Positions 10,181 through 18,810 of a stretch of DNA of 64,000 nt are shown here, one piece after another; within the stretch, counting starts at the first letter, position 1, and each line of letters opens with the position of its first letter. A program made the translations under genes and the position numbers. The stretch comes from Alphaproteobacteria bacterium (lineage in GTDB: Bacteria; Pseudomonadota; Alphaproteobacteria; JAUHZC01), in contig CP060236.1 in NCBI GenBank assembly GCA_023898725.1, positions 934,501 through 998,500 of the forward strand, given 5' to 3'. The notes under the pieces are model-generated. The model searched no databases. It was not told where the DNA came from and worked only from the letters and a program-made list of their open reading frames with translations.

Positions 10181-12090
10181 TACAAAATCCCCATTACTTG
10201 CCACGTATAAATTCCTACGTATATTCCAAGAATATTTAAGAAGTTCAAAAACATATGACTTATAAAAAAGTATCCTCTTTTGAGCGGCATAATACTATTC
10301 ACCGAGGTGTAAAGATATTCGACTTCGGGTTCTTGATAGATAAAAAACCATAAGCGACTCGCAGAAATAATAATAAAGGTGATAACCCAAGGGTTGATAC
10401 CTATTGATTGGGAAAGAGGAATTAAAATGATGCAGTATCCATACATTGTCATATCGCGCGGAATAAACAGACGTGTGACGGCAACAATGCCAATTAGGCA
10501 CGTCGCAAACAACGAAAAGTTCTGCTGCACAAAAGAGAACATTGGCTTGGCACTTTGTGTAATCCATTGATCAATCTCTAAGGCTTGCGTAGTGGCCGAA
10601 AGTCCAATGAGTCCGGCTAAATACATAATATAATCCCACTGGATGTTTTTGCGAAACTGACGGGTTGCCATCATTCCTGATACCAAAAGAAGAAGCAAAA
10701 TCAAAAGGGCAGGAACAAGAGGGGGAATATAGTGAATTTGATAGGTTGCTATGGCGATGATACTGAAAAGCATAAAGGTTATGGCAGTGCGTTCACTAAA
10801 GGTTGTTTTTCCAAGAATTTTTTGAATATTTTTTGCTTTCTTTATCGAAAAAACAACATGAGGCTTTCGTGAAATAAACAAAACCATATAGAGAAAATAA
10901 CCAACGAAAAGAACAAGTGTTGAAGGGAGTGCAGTAACTGCCCACCCCCACCACCCATACTGCGTATTATATTGTCCCCAAAAAAGATCCAGTACGAGGA
11001 AATGAATCAAGGAAGCACTCAACGTACTACTCATGAAGGCATATATGCCAAAGTATCCACTAAACAATAACGAGGTGTTAATCAATGTATTGTCTGTTGA
11101 ACGACAGAGGTTTTGGGTATCCAGAATTGTTGCCTTGGCAAGCTCAGTGCGTATGCGCAAATTGGGGATTCCAAGGGTGAGGATTCCCCCACTAATTACC
11201 AGCAGAAAATTGTAACTTAAAAGGTTGTTCGGGGCCCACATCAATGCCTTCACGATGAGGCGATAAATAATGCCAGATTGGGCAATAAATAGCGTGAGCG
11301 CAAAAAGACTAATACATATAATAAATGTAGGCGAGTTAAACCCACTTAAGAGGGTACGCGTATTTATAATCCCTCCTGATATGAGAATAAACAGAGCCAT
11401 GGTTACACCCACATAATCAGAAAGTAATCGCAAAGCCGTAACGCATGTTAGCATCAGCATCACACTCATAAACATTTGGGCTTGGGCACTAAAAGCACTA
11501 AGAATTCCTGAGAAATAAAGAAAAAGAGGCGCCATCAAGGCAAAAGCCCATCCCCCAATATGCATGAGAACGTCCCGCAAGGAGGTCTCTGGCGAAGATA
11601 AATCATGAAACAGGGTAGGATCAAACTTTTTCCCTAGCACCAAGCTTTGTAGGAAAGGAACTTTGACATATTCTCGCTCACTGTGTCCAAAAGCGTTTCT
11701 ATACTCGTTACCTGCAATACGAAGGGCAACGACCTGGGTTTCTGCCGTGACTGTTGAAATGACGGTTTCCACATCAATCAAAGGCTCGTATCCCACAATA
11801 TCCCCGGCGTGCGCATCTTTAGTCTCAGGAGAAGCGGTGATGGAGACAGTCCCTGTTAAAATAATGTAAAAAGCATGAGAGGGGGTTCCAGATATGACAA
11901 TTTTCTCATGCGGCGAAAAGTGTACTTCCTCGCCAATTGTCACAAGCCGTGCACGTTGATGCGGTGTAAAAAAATTTAACCGACTGGCGATTTCGACGAC
12001 AAGATTCGTAGTTGATGCAGCAACATGATTCACATAAAATTCCCGTCTACGTGAAAATATCATACATGAAGCTAACGTAGGAATATACAC
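10180..12090 (-). CDS. Cyclic-nucleotide-binding-domain / SLC13-like anion permease fusion
   Basis: A 636-residue fusion. Residues ~30-145 form a Crp-like double-stranded beta-helix (FYIILTGTVSI and AGDIVGYEPL are its hallmarks). Residues ~170-636 contain about a dozen membrane helices arranged like the two halves of divalent anion:Na+ symporters. The phosphate-binding cassette of the Crp domain lacks the usual Arg, and the permease lacks clear SNT sodium-site motifs, so ligand and substrate are uncertain. The start is unsure: GTG 12090 opens the frame, ATG 12063 or GTG 12033 are alternatives, the last having a GGGA upstream. It is first in an operon with two substrate-binding proteins whose starts overlap preceding stops. 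Confidence 0.78.
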   Translation of the reverse strand: MYIPTLASCMIFSRRREFYVNHVAASTTNLVVEIASRLNFFTPHQRARLVTIGEEVHFSPHEKIVISGTPSHAFYIILTGTVSITASPETKDAHAGDIVGYEPLIDVETVISTVTAETQVVALRIAGNEYRNAFGHSEREYVKVPFLQSLVLGKKFDPTLFHDLSSPETSLRDVLMHIGGWAFALMAPLFLYFSGILSAFSAQAQMFMSVMLMLTCVTALRLLSDYVGVTMALFILISGGIINTRTLLSGFNSPTFIICISLFALTLFIAQSGIIYRLIVKALMWAPNNLLSYNFLLVISGGILTLGIPNLRIRTELAKATILDTQNLCRSTDNTLINTSLLFSGYFGIYAFMSSTLSASLIHFLVLDLFWGQYNTQYGWWGWAVTALPSTLVLFVGYFLYMVLFISRKPHVVFSIKKAKNIQKILGKTTFSERTAITFMLFSIIAIATYQIHYIPPLVPALLILLLLLVSGMMATRQFRKNIQWDYIMYLAGLIGLSATTQALEIDQWITQSAKPMFSFVQQNFSLFATCLIGIVAVTRLFIPRDMTMYGYCIILIPLSQSIGINPWVITFIIISASRLWFFIYQEPEVEYLYTSVNSIMPLKRGYFFISHMFLNFLNILGIYVGIYTWQVMGIL

Positions 12091-12232
12091 TTAGGGCGTA
12101 GTAATCCAAAAAAATAAACAACCTAAGAGGTCCGAGTTGAAAGTCTTTTCCAGTTACACAAAAAACGAGGAATGTTGTGATATAAGCTTGATGAATACTC
12201 CTGTTTCCCTTAAATTTACGGAGAAAATCTTA

Positions 12233-12280
12233 ATGAAAGTACACAATGTTTATTCAAACACAAGAAACACCAAACCCTAA
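12233..12280 (+). other. Out-of-frame mini-ORF overlapping the nfu start
   Basis: A 15-codon frame (MKVHNVYSNTRNTKP) begins at an ATG eight or nine bases after a GGAG Shine-Dalgarno sequence. It runs through the nfu start codon at 12246 in another frame, ending 32 bases inside nfu. No Shine-Dalgarno sequence is visible directly before the nfu ATG. It could be a coupling leader or a chance frame; translation is unproven. Confidence 0.3.
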
Positions 12281-12812
12281 CACCCTCAAGTTTCTGCCTG
12301 GTAGGGATGTTGTTGCCAATGGATCTATGCACATTGACTCCCGTGAGGAGGCAACCGCAATCCCTTTGGCTAATGAGCTTTTCCTGATTCCAGAGGTAGA
12401 AAGTGTTTTTTTAGCGAAAAACTTTGTTAGTGTTTCAAAAAAAGCGGAAGCAGATTGGTTTATTGTAAAAGCAGATGTAATAGCAACTCTTATAGATTAT
12501 TTTTCATCAAATAAAGAAAATATTAATGTTTCTAGTATTGAAAAAAAAGAATATAGTAACGATATTAGCTATACGGAAGAAGAAAAACAAATTATTGCCG
12601 AGATCGAGGAGCTTATTGCAACGAAGCTTCGACCCATGGTGGCAGCAGATGGTGGAGATATTGTTTTTCACAAATACATAGCAGGGTGTGTGTACGTAAA
12701 ATTACAGGGTGCGTGCTCGACATGTCCAAGCGCTACTGCAACACTGAAATCGGGTGTTGAGAATATGCTTCGTCACTATATACCAGAAGTGACGGAGGTT
12801 GTGTCGGTATAA
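12246..12812 (+). CDS. nfu: Nfu-type iron-sulfur cluster scaffold/carrier
   Basis: A 188-residue iron-sulfur carrier that delivers 4Fe-4S clusters to apo-enzymes. Residues ~1-88 are the Nfu N-terminal domain (FIQTQETPNPNTLKFLPG is its diagnostic opening). After an Asn/Lys-rich linker, residues ~115-188 form the NifU C-terminal domain with the cluster-binding CxxC in GACSTCPSA. This architecture is that of mitochondrial NFU1 and alphaproteobacteria. The start at 12246 is fixed by the conserved opening. The linker is AT-rich and low-complexity. The muramidase gene follows 27 bases later. Confidence 0.95.
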   Translation: MFIQTQETPNPNTLKFLPGRDVVANGSMHIDSREEATAIPLANELFLIPEVESVFLAKNFVSVSKKAEADWFIVKADVIATLIDYFSSNKENINVSSIEKKEYSNDISYTEEEKQIIAEIEELIATKLRPMVAADGGDIVFHKYIAGCVYVKLQGACSTCPSATATLKSGVENMLRHYIPEVTEVVSV

Positions 12813-12839
12813 AAATAGAACCTTGAGGGGAGGGGACTA

Positions 12840-13475
12840 ATGATAGTTTTTGCAACACAGCGGTGGATTTCCTTAATTTTTGCCAGTATTACGCTATGTT
12901 TAGCAAGCATAAAACTTGTTAATCCTTTTATCAGTAGTGTTTCACGGGGCGAGTCTGTGAAAAAAACATTGCCTGTTCTTGATCATCGTACATGTCCAGA
13001 CTTTCAAAAAGCAATGCAGCATGTGTCACAGTTTGAAGGTGGTTACAATAACTGTCGCAATGATCGTGGCGGGGTCACAAAGTTTGGTATTTGCAAGCGC
13101 TCATATCCGCAGCTTCAGATTGCTAAACTTACCTGGGATGAAGCCTGTAAAATCTACCATCAGGATTTTTGGATAAAAAATAACTTGCACCAGATAGGCG
13201 ATTGCGATCTTGCCATTAAGCTTATGGACATGAGTGTGAATATGGGTTCGAGTCGTGCTGCAATCTTGCTTAAGCGTGTGCTCTATCGTATGGGGTATCG
13301 TGTTAAGCAACAGGGGTTTAACGCTGAAATGATTACTGTTCTGAATAGTATTGATGGAAAGAAGGTGATTGCTAATTTGCGGGAAGAATCAAAGGAGTAT
13401 TATTTGAAAATTGCGCTTAATAATAAATCACAAGAAAAATTTCTTCGAGGATGGTTGCGCCGCGCAAGTGCCTAA
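12840..13475 (+). CDS. GH108-family muramidase with N-terminal membrane anchor
   Basis: A 211-residue peptidoglycan hydrolase. Residues ~8-30 are a hydrophobic signal or anchor. Residues ~55-150 match the glycosyl hydrolase 108 domain, with the catalytic-type FEGGY motif followed by DRGGVTKFGI and IYHQDFW. The C-terminal portion, ending in FLRGWLRRA, matches the peptidoglycan-binding domain normally paired with it. These enzymes are phage or prophage-like endolysins, or serve in secretion and wall remodelling. No phage genes surround it, so a domesticated role is likely. It ends in a four-base convergent overlap with the next, opposite-strand gene. Confidence 0.88.
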   Translation: MIVFATQRWISLIFASITLCLASIKLVNPFISSVSRGESVKKTLPVLDHRTCPDFQKAMQHVSQFEGGYNNCRNDRGGVTKFGICKRSYPQLQIAKLTWDEACKIYHQDFWIKNNLHQIGDCDLAIKLMDMSVNMGSSRAAILLKRVLYRMGYRVKQQGFNAEMITVLNSIDGKKVIANLREESKEYYLKIALNNKSQEKFLRGWLRRASA

Positions 13476-14023
13476 TCCCCAGCGTAAAGTGAAACATCTG
13501 CCTTGCGGCTGTTTGCTATATAGGTTCCATTCTCATAAGCATAAAAAATAAGATCTATGTGCGTTCGTTGTGAGCCACGTATCCATACCTTGAGAAGAGC
13601 GGGCGTGTTTTCAGAAGAAGGTGTTACAAGTTCGTGGCGCAGTACCATCTTGTTAAAAGCGAGATGGTCTTTCTTTTCCTTGCGATCGTGCACAAAAGCC
13701 TTAAGGTCATACCCATTGGCAGTATTGAAACAACGCTGACAGTCCTTGCAAGACATTTTTCGCCCATCAATTAGTGAGTATACGTAGCGATGCGCACTAA
13801 AACGGGTCTCTTGTAGGGCTTGCCCAAAATCAAACACTGCCTTTTCTTTGCGCGAGTATTGAAAACAATTATCTCGGGCGCTTTGGGCATAGGTGTTTAC
13901 AAGAGCGTAAGGGGAAATTTTTTCTCCGGAAGCGTATTGTCCGAGTCCCCCACAGCCCCCAACGATGAGGAGATTTACCAGGAGAAAACAGCGTGCGTTG
14001 TGTAGGAAAGCTCTAAAAAACAT
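13472..14023 (-). CDS. Putative lipoprotein of unknown function with a Cys-rich motif
   Basis: A 183-residue protein not recognised. The N-terminus has basic residues, a hydrophobic stretch (FLLVNLLIV) and a plausible lipobox VGGC at residue ~24, suggesting export and lipidation. The mature part contains CKDCQRC around residues 96-102 and an isolated Cys at ~53, which could form disulfides or bind metal in the periplasm. It converges on the muramidase gene with a four-base overlap of stops, and its start faces clpB across 294 bases. Codon use looks ordinary. Confidence 0.72.
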   Translation of the reverse strand: MFFRAFLHNARCFLLVNLLIVGGCGGLGQYASGEKISPYALVNTYAQSARDNCFQYSRKEKAVFDFGQALQETRFSAHRYVYSLIDGRKMSCKDCQRCFNTANGYDLKAFVHDRKEKKDHLAFNKMVLRHELVTPSSENTPALLKVWIRGSQRTHIDLIFYAYENGTYIANSRKADVSLYAGD

Positions 14024-14235
14024 ACATTTCTAAAATAATACTTTTCTACTATATGATATTTTAGAACATTCGTTAAGTCCGTTTGCATAGTTCCTTGTCA
14101 AAACGCATATGTATTTTTTTGCATTGCGAAAGATTTTTTGTTAAAATGTTTCTGATCGCAATCATTTAAACCTGCTTTTAAAGGGGTTTTTCGGGTTTTT
14201 TAATGTTTAGCACAGTGATCCAATATGCTGCTTTT

Positions 14236-14259
14236 GGGGGTATGGGGGTATGGGGGTAT
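14236..14259 (+). repeat. Three exact tandem copies of GGGGGTAT upstream of clpB
   Basis: The 8-base unit GGGGGTAT is repeated three times without interruption, about 60 bases before the clpB start. No other G-rich run of this sort was noticed in the window. Three G5 tracts are one short of an intramolecular quadruplex. As an 8-base repeat in a promoter or leader it could vary in copy number. Confidence 0.9.
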
Positions 14260-14317
14260 GTGTTTTCAAAACTCTTGCTGATCAAAGTTGAATGCTTAAA
14301 CATAAGGAGATTCAATT

Positions 14318-16879
14318 ATGCACACAGACCGCTTTACCGAGTCAACACAAAGACTTATCCGCGATGCATCATCAACAGCACAAAAATTAACACATCAGTA
14401 TGTTGATCCTCTGCATATTTTAGCAGCAGGAGCTGGGGATAAATCCTCGATTCTTTCGCAATTTATTCATGCTAGTGGTTGTGATGCGAGCGATCTTGTA
14501 AAAGCAACAGACCTTGCTATGCAGAAATTACCCACGGTTACCGGGGGTTCAGTGGATCAACCCTATGCCAGTCGTGATGCAATGCTATTGCTCGATTCCG
14601 CAGAGGCACTTTCGCAAAAAGCGGGGGATAGTTTTTTAAGCCCAGACTATGTTTTTCTGGCTATGGCAATGGGAAACACGGCGGCTGGCAAGCTTCTTCA
14701 AAGTCATGGTCTTGATGTTTCGAAATTGAATCAACTCATCCAACAGTATCGCCAGGGACGCGCTGTTGACTCATCCACTGCTGACCAGAATATGGATGCA
14801 TTGAACAAATATGCCCGTGATGTGACCAAGGTTGCCCGTGAAGGAAAGCTTGATCCTGTTATTGGACGGGTTGAAGAAATTCGCCGTACGGTTCAGGTAT
14901 TATCCCGGCGCACAAAAAATAACCCCCTTTTAATTGGTGAACCAGGCGTGGGAAAGACAGCAATTATTGAAGGTCTTGCGCAACGAATTGTGGCCGGTGA
15001 TGTTCCTGATAGCCTTCGTAGTACACGTGTTTTTGCCCTAGATTTGGGAGCCCTTCTCGCTGGTGCTAAATATCGTGGGGAGTTTGAAGAACGCCTCAAA
15101 GCTGTTTTAGCAGAGGTAACATCAGCATCTGCTAATATTATTCTTTTCATTGATGAGATGCATACCCTGGTTGGTGCAGGCAAGTCTGATGGTGCTATGG
15201 ATGCATCGAATATGCTAAAACCGGCCCTTGCGCGTGGGGAGTTACACTGTGTAGGAGCAACTACCCTCAATGAGTATAAAAAGTATGTGGAAAAAGATGC
15301 TGCCCTAGCGCGGCGGTTTCAACCGGTATACGTGGGAGAGCCTACCGTTCATGAAACGATAACTATTTTACGGGGATTGAAGGATAAATACGAGTTACAT
15401 CATGGTATTCGCATTACTGATGGCGCGATTGTAGCGGCAGCAGAGCTATCCAATCGCTATATTACGGATCGCTTTTTGCCAGATAAAGCCATAGATCTCA
15501 TGGATGAAGCCAGCTCACACATTCGTATGCAAGTGGATTCAAAGCCAGATAATATCGATGAGCTTGATAGGCAAATTGTGCGCTTGCGCATTGAGTTGGA
15601 ATCCTTGAAAAATGAAATATCGCAAGATGCACGTAGTCGCTCACAGACTCTTGAAGAAGAAATTGCTGCACTTGCCGCTCAGTCAGAGGAGCTTACGAAA
15701 GTCTGGCAAGGAGAGCGCGAGAAAATTCAGGCCGAGCAACGCCTCAAAGAGGATCTGGATCGAGCCCGTATTGCTCTTGAATTGGCCCAACGTGAAGGTG
15801 ATTTAGCCACAGCAAGTAAACTCATGTATGGAATAATTCCCGATCTTGAGAAGAAACGTCTTGCAGCTGAGGCAGAAAGTCACAAGCGCTTATTGAACGA
15901 AGAAGTGAAAGATAATGATATTGCGGCCGTAGTTTCCAAGTGGACGGGTATTCCCGTTGAGCGCATGCTTGAAACTGAGCGTGAAAAACTTCTCAATATG
16001 GAGGAGGCTTTATCTGCACGTGTTGTTGGTCAACGTACTCCCATTATTGCTTTGTCACATGCTATTCGCCGTGCGCGCGCAGGTCTTCAGGATCAAGCCC
16101 GCCCGATAGGTTCCTTTCTGTTTCTGGGGCCAACGGGTGTGGGAAAAACGGAACTCACAAAAGCCTTGGCTGAGTTTATGTTTGATGACCCTGCGGCTAT
16201 GATTCGTGTTGATATGTCTGAGTATATGGAAAAACATGCGGTTGCCCGTCTTATTGGAGCACCTCCAGGTTATGTTGGATATGAGGAAGGAGGTGCCCTT
16301 ACTGAGGCTGTACGCCGTCGTCCTTATCAGGTAATCTTATTTGATGAAATTGAAAAAGCCCATAGTGACGTCTTCAATGTATTGCTGCAGGTATTAGATG
16401 ATGGTCGTTTGACAGACGGGCAGGGACGTGTTGTTGACTTTACCAATACTGTGATTATTTTGACATCTAATCTTGGTGGCGATATTTTAGCGCAATTGCC
16501 AGAAACAGCCGAGAGTGATGAGGCAAGAGGTCCGATCATGGATTTGGTAAAGACACGCTTTCGCCCTGAGTTTATCAATAGATTAGATGAGATTTTGATT
16601 TTTCGTCGTTTGCGTAGAGATGATATGGCAGCAATTGTTCGCATTCAGCTGCAAAAAATTGAAGCATTATTGCTCGCAAAAGGACATCAGTTAAATCTTA
16701 CAGAAAAAGCACATGAGGTTTTGGCAAAGGAGGGCTATGACTCTGTATATGGGGCGCGGCCGCTGCGTCGTTATATTCAAACGCACATTCAAAATCTCTT
16801 GGCAACGCGGATTCTTCAGGGGGATTTGCCTATGAAAATCACCATTGATTATGAGAAAGAAACATTTGTAATCCTCTAA
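14318..16879 (+). CDS. clpB: ClpB disaggregase chaperone
   Basis: Hexameric AAA+ chaperone that with DnaK threads aggregated proteins through its pore. The N-terminal double Clp repeat spans ~1-145. The first ATPase (Walker A GEPGVGKT, Walker B ILFIDE) spans ~160-400, a coiled-coil M-domain ~400-530, and the second ATPase ([18 protein letters not shown]) the rest. Pore loop KYRGEFEE and sensor LTSNLGG are present. The 853-residue length is standard. AAGGAGA precedes the ATG by seven bases. Heat-shock control would be expected, but I could not identify a convincing sigma-32 promoter in the 294-base upstream gap. Confidence 0.98.
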   Translation: MHTDRFTESTQRLIRDASSTAQKLTHQYVDPLHILAAGAGDKSSILSQFIHASGCDASDLVKATDLAMQKLPTVTGGSVDQPYASRDAMLLLDSAEALSQKAGDSFLSPDYVFLAMAMGNTAAGKLLQSHGLDVSKLNQLIQQYRQGRAVDSSTADQNMDALNKYARDVTKVAREGKLDPVIGRVEEIRRTVQVLSRRTKNNPLLIGEPGVGKTAIIEGLAQRIVAGDVPDSLRSTRVFALDLGALLAGAKYRGEFEERLKAVLAEVTSASANIILFIDEMHTLVGAGKSDGAMDASNMLKPALARGELHCVGATTLNEYKKYVEKDAALARRFQPVYVGEPTVHETITILRGLKDKYELHHGIRITDGAIVAAAELSNRYITDRFLPDKAIDLMDEASSHIRMQVDSKPDNIDELDRQIVRLRIELESLKNEISQDARSRSQTLEEEIAALAAQSEELTKVWQGEREKIQAEQRLKEDLDRARIALELAQREGDLATASKLMYGIIPDLEKKRLAAEAESHKRLLNEEVKDNDIAAVVSKWTGIPVERMLETEREKLLNMEEALSARVVGQRTPIIALSHAIRRARAGLQDQARPIGSFLFLGPTGVGKTELTKALAEFMFDDPAAMIRVDMSEYMEKHAVARLIGAPPGYVGYEEGGALTEAVRRRPYQVILFDEIEKAHSDVFNVLLQVLDDGRLTDGQGRVVDFTNTVIILTSNLGGDILAQLPETAESDEARGPIMDLVKTRFRPEFINRLDEILIFRRLRRDDMAAIVRIQLQKIEALLLAKGHQLNLTEKAHEVLAKEGYDSVYGARPLRRYIQTHIQNLLATRILQGDLPMKITIDYEKETFVIL

Positions 16880-16950
16880 TACTATTACAAGGGTTGGTGC
16901 ATGCCCATAAATCATGTACAATGTCCATGTACTTTATTTTTTGTTGACGC

Positions 16951-17514
16951 ATGAAAGTTATTATAGGTTCGGATCATGGGGGATTTTCTCTCAAAGAAAT
17001 CCTCCGTGTCCATCTTATCGATCAGTCCTATGACGTTGTGGACGTAGGAACTTTTTCGAAAGATGCGTGTGACTATCCTGACATTGTGACTAAGTTTGGG
17101 CAGGAATTCCCAGAAAAATCGGATTATAAAGGCATACTTCTGTGTGGATCAGGGCAGGGAGTGTGTATAATGGCTAATCGTATGGAAGGGATGCGTGCAG
17201 TATTATGCCGCACGCCGGATGATGCACATATGTCTCGGCGCCATAATGATGCCAATGTGTGTTGTTTGGGAGGACGTGTGACTAGTTCAGAGGAGGCCAT
17301 CAAAATAGTAGATATTTTTTTGACAGAGCATTTTATGGGTGGCCGTCACGCACGGCGTGTCGCCAAAATTGACTCTTATCTTGGTTCTGTTCCTTGGACT
17401 AGTACACCGATTGGTATTTTTACCGTTATGAGTGTAGTTGCATTATCGGCTTTTGCATACGAGCTTGTCTTGAAAGAAAAGTTGTATGCTTTTTTCAAAA
17501 GCTTATTTATGTAA
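16951..17514 (+). CDS. rpiB: Ribose-5-phosphate isomerase B with C-terminal membrane segment
   Basis: Isomerase of the pentose phosphate pathway interconverting ribose-5-phosphate and ribulose-5-phosphate. Family residues are in place: GSDHGG at the N-terminus, the catalytic Cys in LLCGSGQG, and RRHNDANVCCLGGR. The enzyme domain ends near residue 148, the normal family length. About 38 more residues follow, including a hydrophobic helix (PIGIFTVMSVVALSAFAYEL) and a basic tail. I see no frameshift: the extension is in frame to a clean stop. This would tether a normally soluble enzyme to the inner membrane. A small membrane-protein gene follows 65 bases on. Confidence 0.93.
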   Translation: MKVIIGSDHGGFSLKEILRVHLIDQSYDVVDVGTFSKDACDYPDIVTKFGQEFPEKSDYKGILLCGSGQGVCIMANRMEGMRAVLCRTPDDAHMSRRHNDANVCCLGGRVTSSEEAIKIVDIFLTEHFMGGRHARRVAKIDSYLGSVPWTSTPIGIFTVMSVVALSAFAYELVLKEKLYAFFKSLFM

Positions 17515-17579
17515 GCTTACAGTGGGTTAGGAATTCACGCATTTTTCGTGGTTTTGATTTATCAATAGGGTGATGTGTA

Positions 17580-17810
17580 ATGAAAGCAAATGGTTTTTCG
17601 TATGTCTTACTGGCGCTTTGTGCTCTCAGTCTGGGTGTAATGGCATTTGTTGTTGTGCGTGTTAATAGCATGGAATTTTCTGGTAAAACACCATACCAAG
17701 GTGTCTCCAGCCTTATCAAGAAGTCACACCAAAAAATGCGCACACTGAAACGCGTAAAAAAAAGAGCAAAATCAACTCATTCAAACCAAAAATCCCGCAT
17801 ATCTGTGTAA
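17580..17810 (+). CDS. Small single-span membrane protein, unknown
   Basis: A 76-residue product with one hydrophobic helix (residues ~8-27, YVLLALCALSLGVMAFVVV) followed by a strongly basic Lys/Arg-rich tail. AGGG lies about nine bases upstream of the ATG. It follows rpiB in the same direction and could be co-transcribed. The opposite strand is also open across much of it, so the call rests on membrane-protein character, start signal and context rather than homology. Confidence 0.5.
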   Translation: MKANGFSYVLLALCALSLGVMAFVVVRVNSMEFSGKTPYQGVSSLIKKSHQKMRTLKRVKKRAKSTHSNQKSRISV

Positions 17811-17845
17811 AAAACTAAACCCAGTATGGGGCACAAATTGTCAGA

Positions 17846-18502
17846 TTATGACCAGTACTTTATGATGCTTTCAAAATTTACATCATCAAAAACAGACTTT
17901 CGACTTACTTCACCTTTAAAAAGAGGTTTTTTAGGATTCTCAGAAAGAGAGGAGTGAGTTGTCAAGGTGTCGTCTATAAGAGGAATACGTTCTCTTTCTT
18001 CCTCAGAGATCTCCGGTGAAGAAATCTGGATAGGAAAAACATTTGATTCCTCTGTCTTTTTCCTTGTTTTTATTACGGGAGAAGATTCTTTTTTCTTTTT
18101 TGCTGGAACAGCAGGATCCATTTTTCCCGCTTTTTTTGCAGTCATCTTCGGTTTTGATTCCCCTTTTTTTATAAGACTAGCTTTGCGTTTTGCGGCTTTT
18201 TGTTTTTTTTGTTCACTAATCTCAAGAGCATTAAGTTTTCTAATAGGCGCAGGCGTTTCAACAGCTCGGAGTAGTTCCTCGCCATTGGAGCGCCAAAGAG
18301 CAACCTTTACGTCACGTACCCGAATCAGACTTTTAATATAAGCAAACGATCCTGCTAAAATTGAAAAATCCATATGTTCAATCTCGCAAGCATCAATAAT
18401 TTTTGCAAGTTCCCGTGCTCTTGCAAGCAGAAGTGCTTGTCTTTTTTCTTCAAGTGCAACAATTTTTTTCTCAAGGCCACGAATTTCACTGGACTTTAAC
18501 AT
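17846..18502 (-). CDS. Coiled-coil, Lys-rich protein; N-terminus resembles conjugal TraC/TraD
   Basis: A 218-residue protein. The ATG at 18502 has GAGGAG five bases upstream, so I prefer it over the longest frame, which begins 24 bases earlier. Residues ~5-50 form a heptad-rich helix followed by KIIDACEIEHMDFSILAGSF, which recalls the short TraC/TraD proteins of Ti-type conjugation (GLxxLDxxxLLGAL pattern). That resemblance is weak. The middle is very rich in Lys/Ala, as in nucleic-acid-binding tails, and the C-terminus is acidic. No other transfer genes are nearby, so it is either an orphan of a lost mobile element or unrelated. Confidence 0.62.
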   Translation of the reverse strand: MLKSSEIRGLEKKIVALEEKRQALLLARARELAKIIDACEIEHMDFSILAGSFAYIKSLIRVRDVKVALWRSNGEELLRAVETPAPIRKLNALEISEQKKQKAAKRKASLIKKGESKPKMTAKKAGKMDPAVPAKKKKESSPVIKTRKKTEESNVFPIQISSPEISEEERERIPLIDDTLTTHSSLSENPKKPLFKGEVSRKSVFDDVNFESIIKYWS

Positions 18503-18810
18503 GGGACTCCTCTGGAATAAAATCACATAAGTATACTCTTACTCAGAACTGTAAAAATTTCATTAAATTTAAAAAAAATATATATACAGATTTTCACTTA
18601 TTAAGAACATACATATATTAGAGGGTTGCTGCTCAAGGTAATAAAAAAATGCCTAAGTTCAAAACCTAGGCATTCAGTCAGTTAATAGAGGTGGTTTAGA
18701 TTCAAGAAAGAGACTTTCTTGTTTGTTGAAGGTTTGACTATTGCTGCGCCCTCTTGGTTTTTTTTATTATATCTCTTGAGGGCCCCAGTTAATAACGGTC
18801 AAGGAATTCC
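18503..18810. other. Gene-free gap between orphan coiled-coil gene and hppA
   Basis: About 308 bases without a credible gene. The left half is AT-rich and presumably carries the promoter of the leftward coiled-coil gene. The right half holds the hppA terminator hairpin listed separately. Short frames across it have no start signal. Confidence 0.7.
18642..18675 (-). terminator. Rho-independent terminator downstream of hppA
   Basis: Inverted repeat AATGCCTAAG / CCTAGGCATT (18648-18657 and 18665-18674, one mismatch) with a seven-base loop. On the minus strand it is followed directly by a run of seven T, as expected for a terminator of the leftward hppA transcript. Confidence 0.85.

Noticed and set aside
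17507..17743. 78-codon minus-strand frame opposite the small membrane protein
   Set aside because: The plus-strand frame has a start signal and a clear transmembrane profile; the minus frame has neither.
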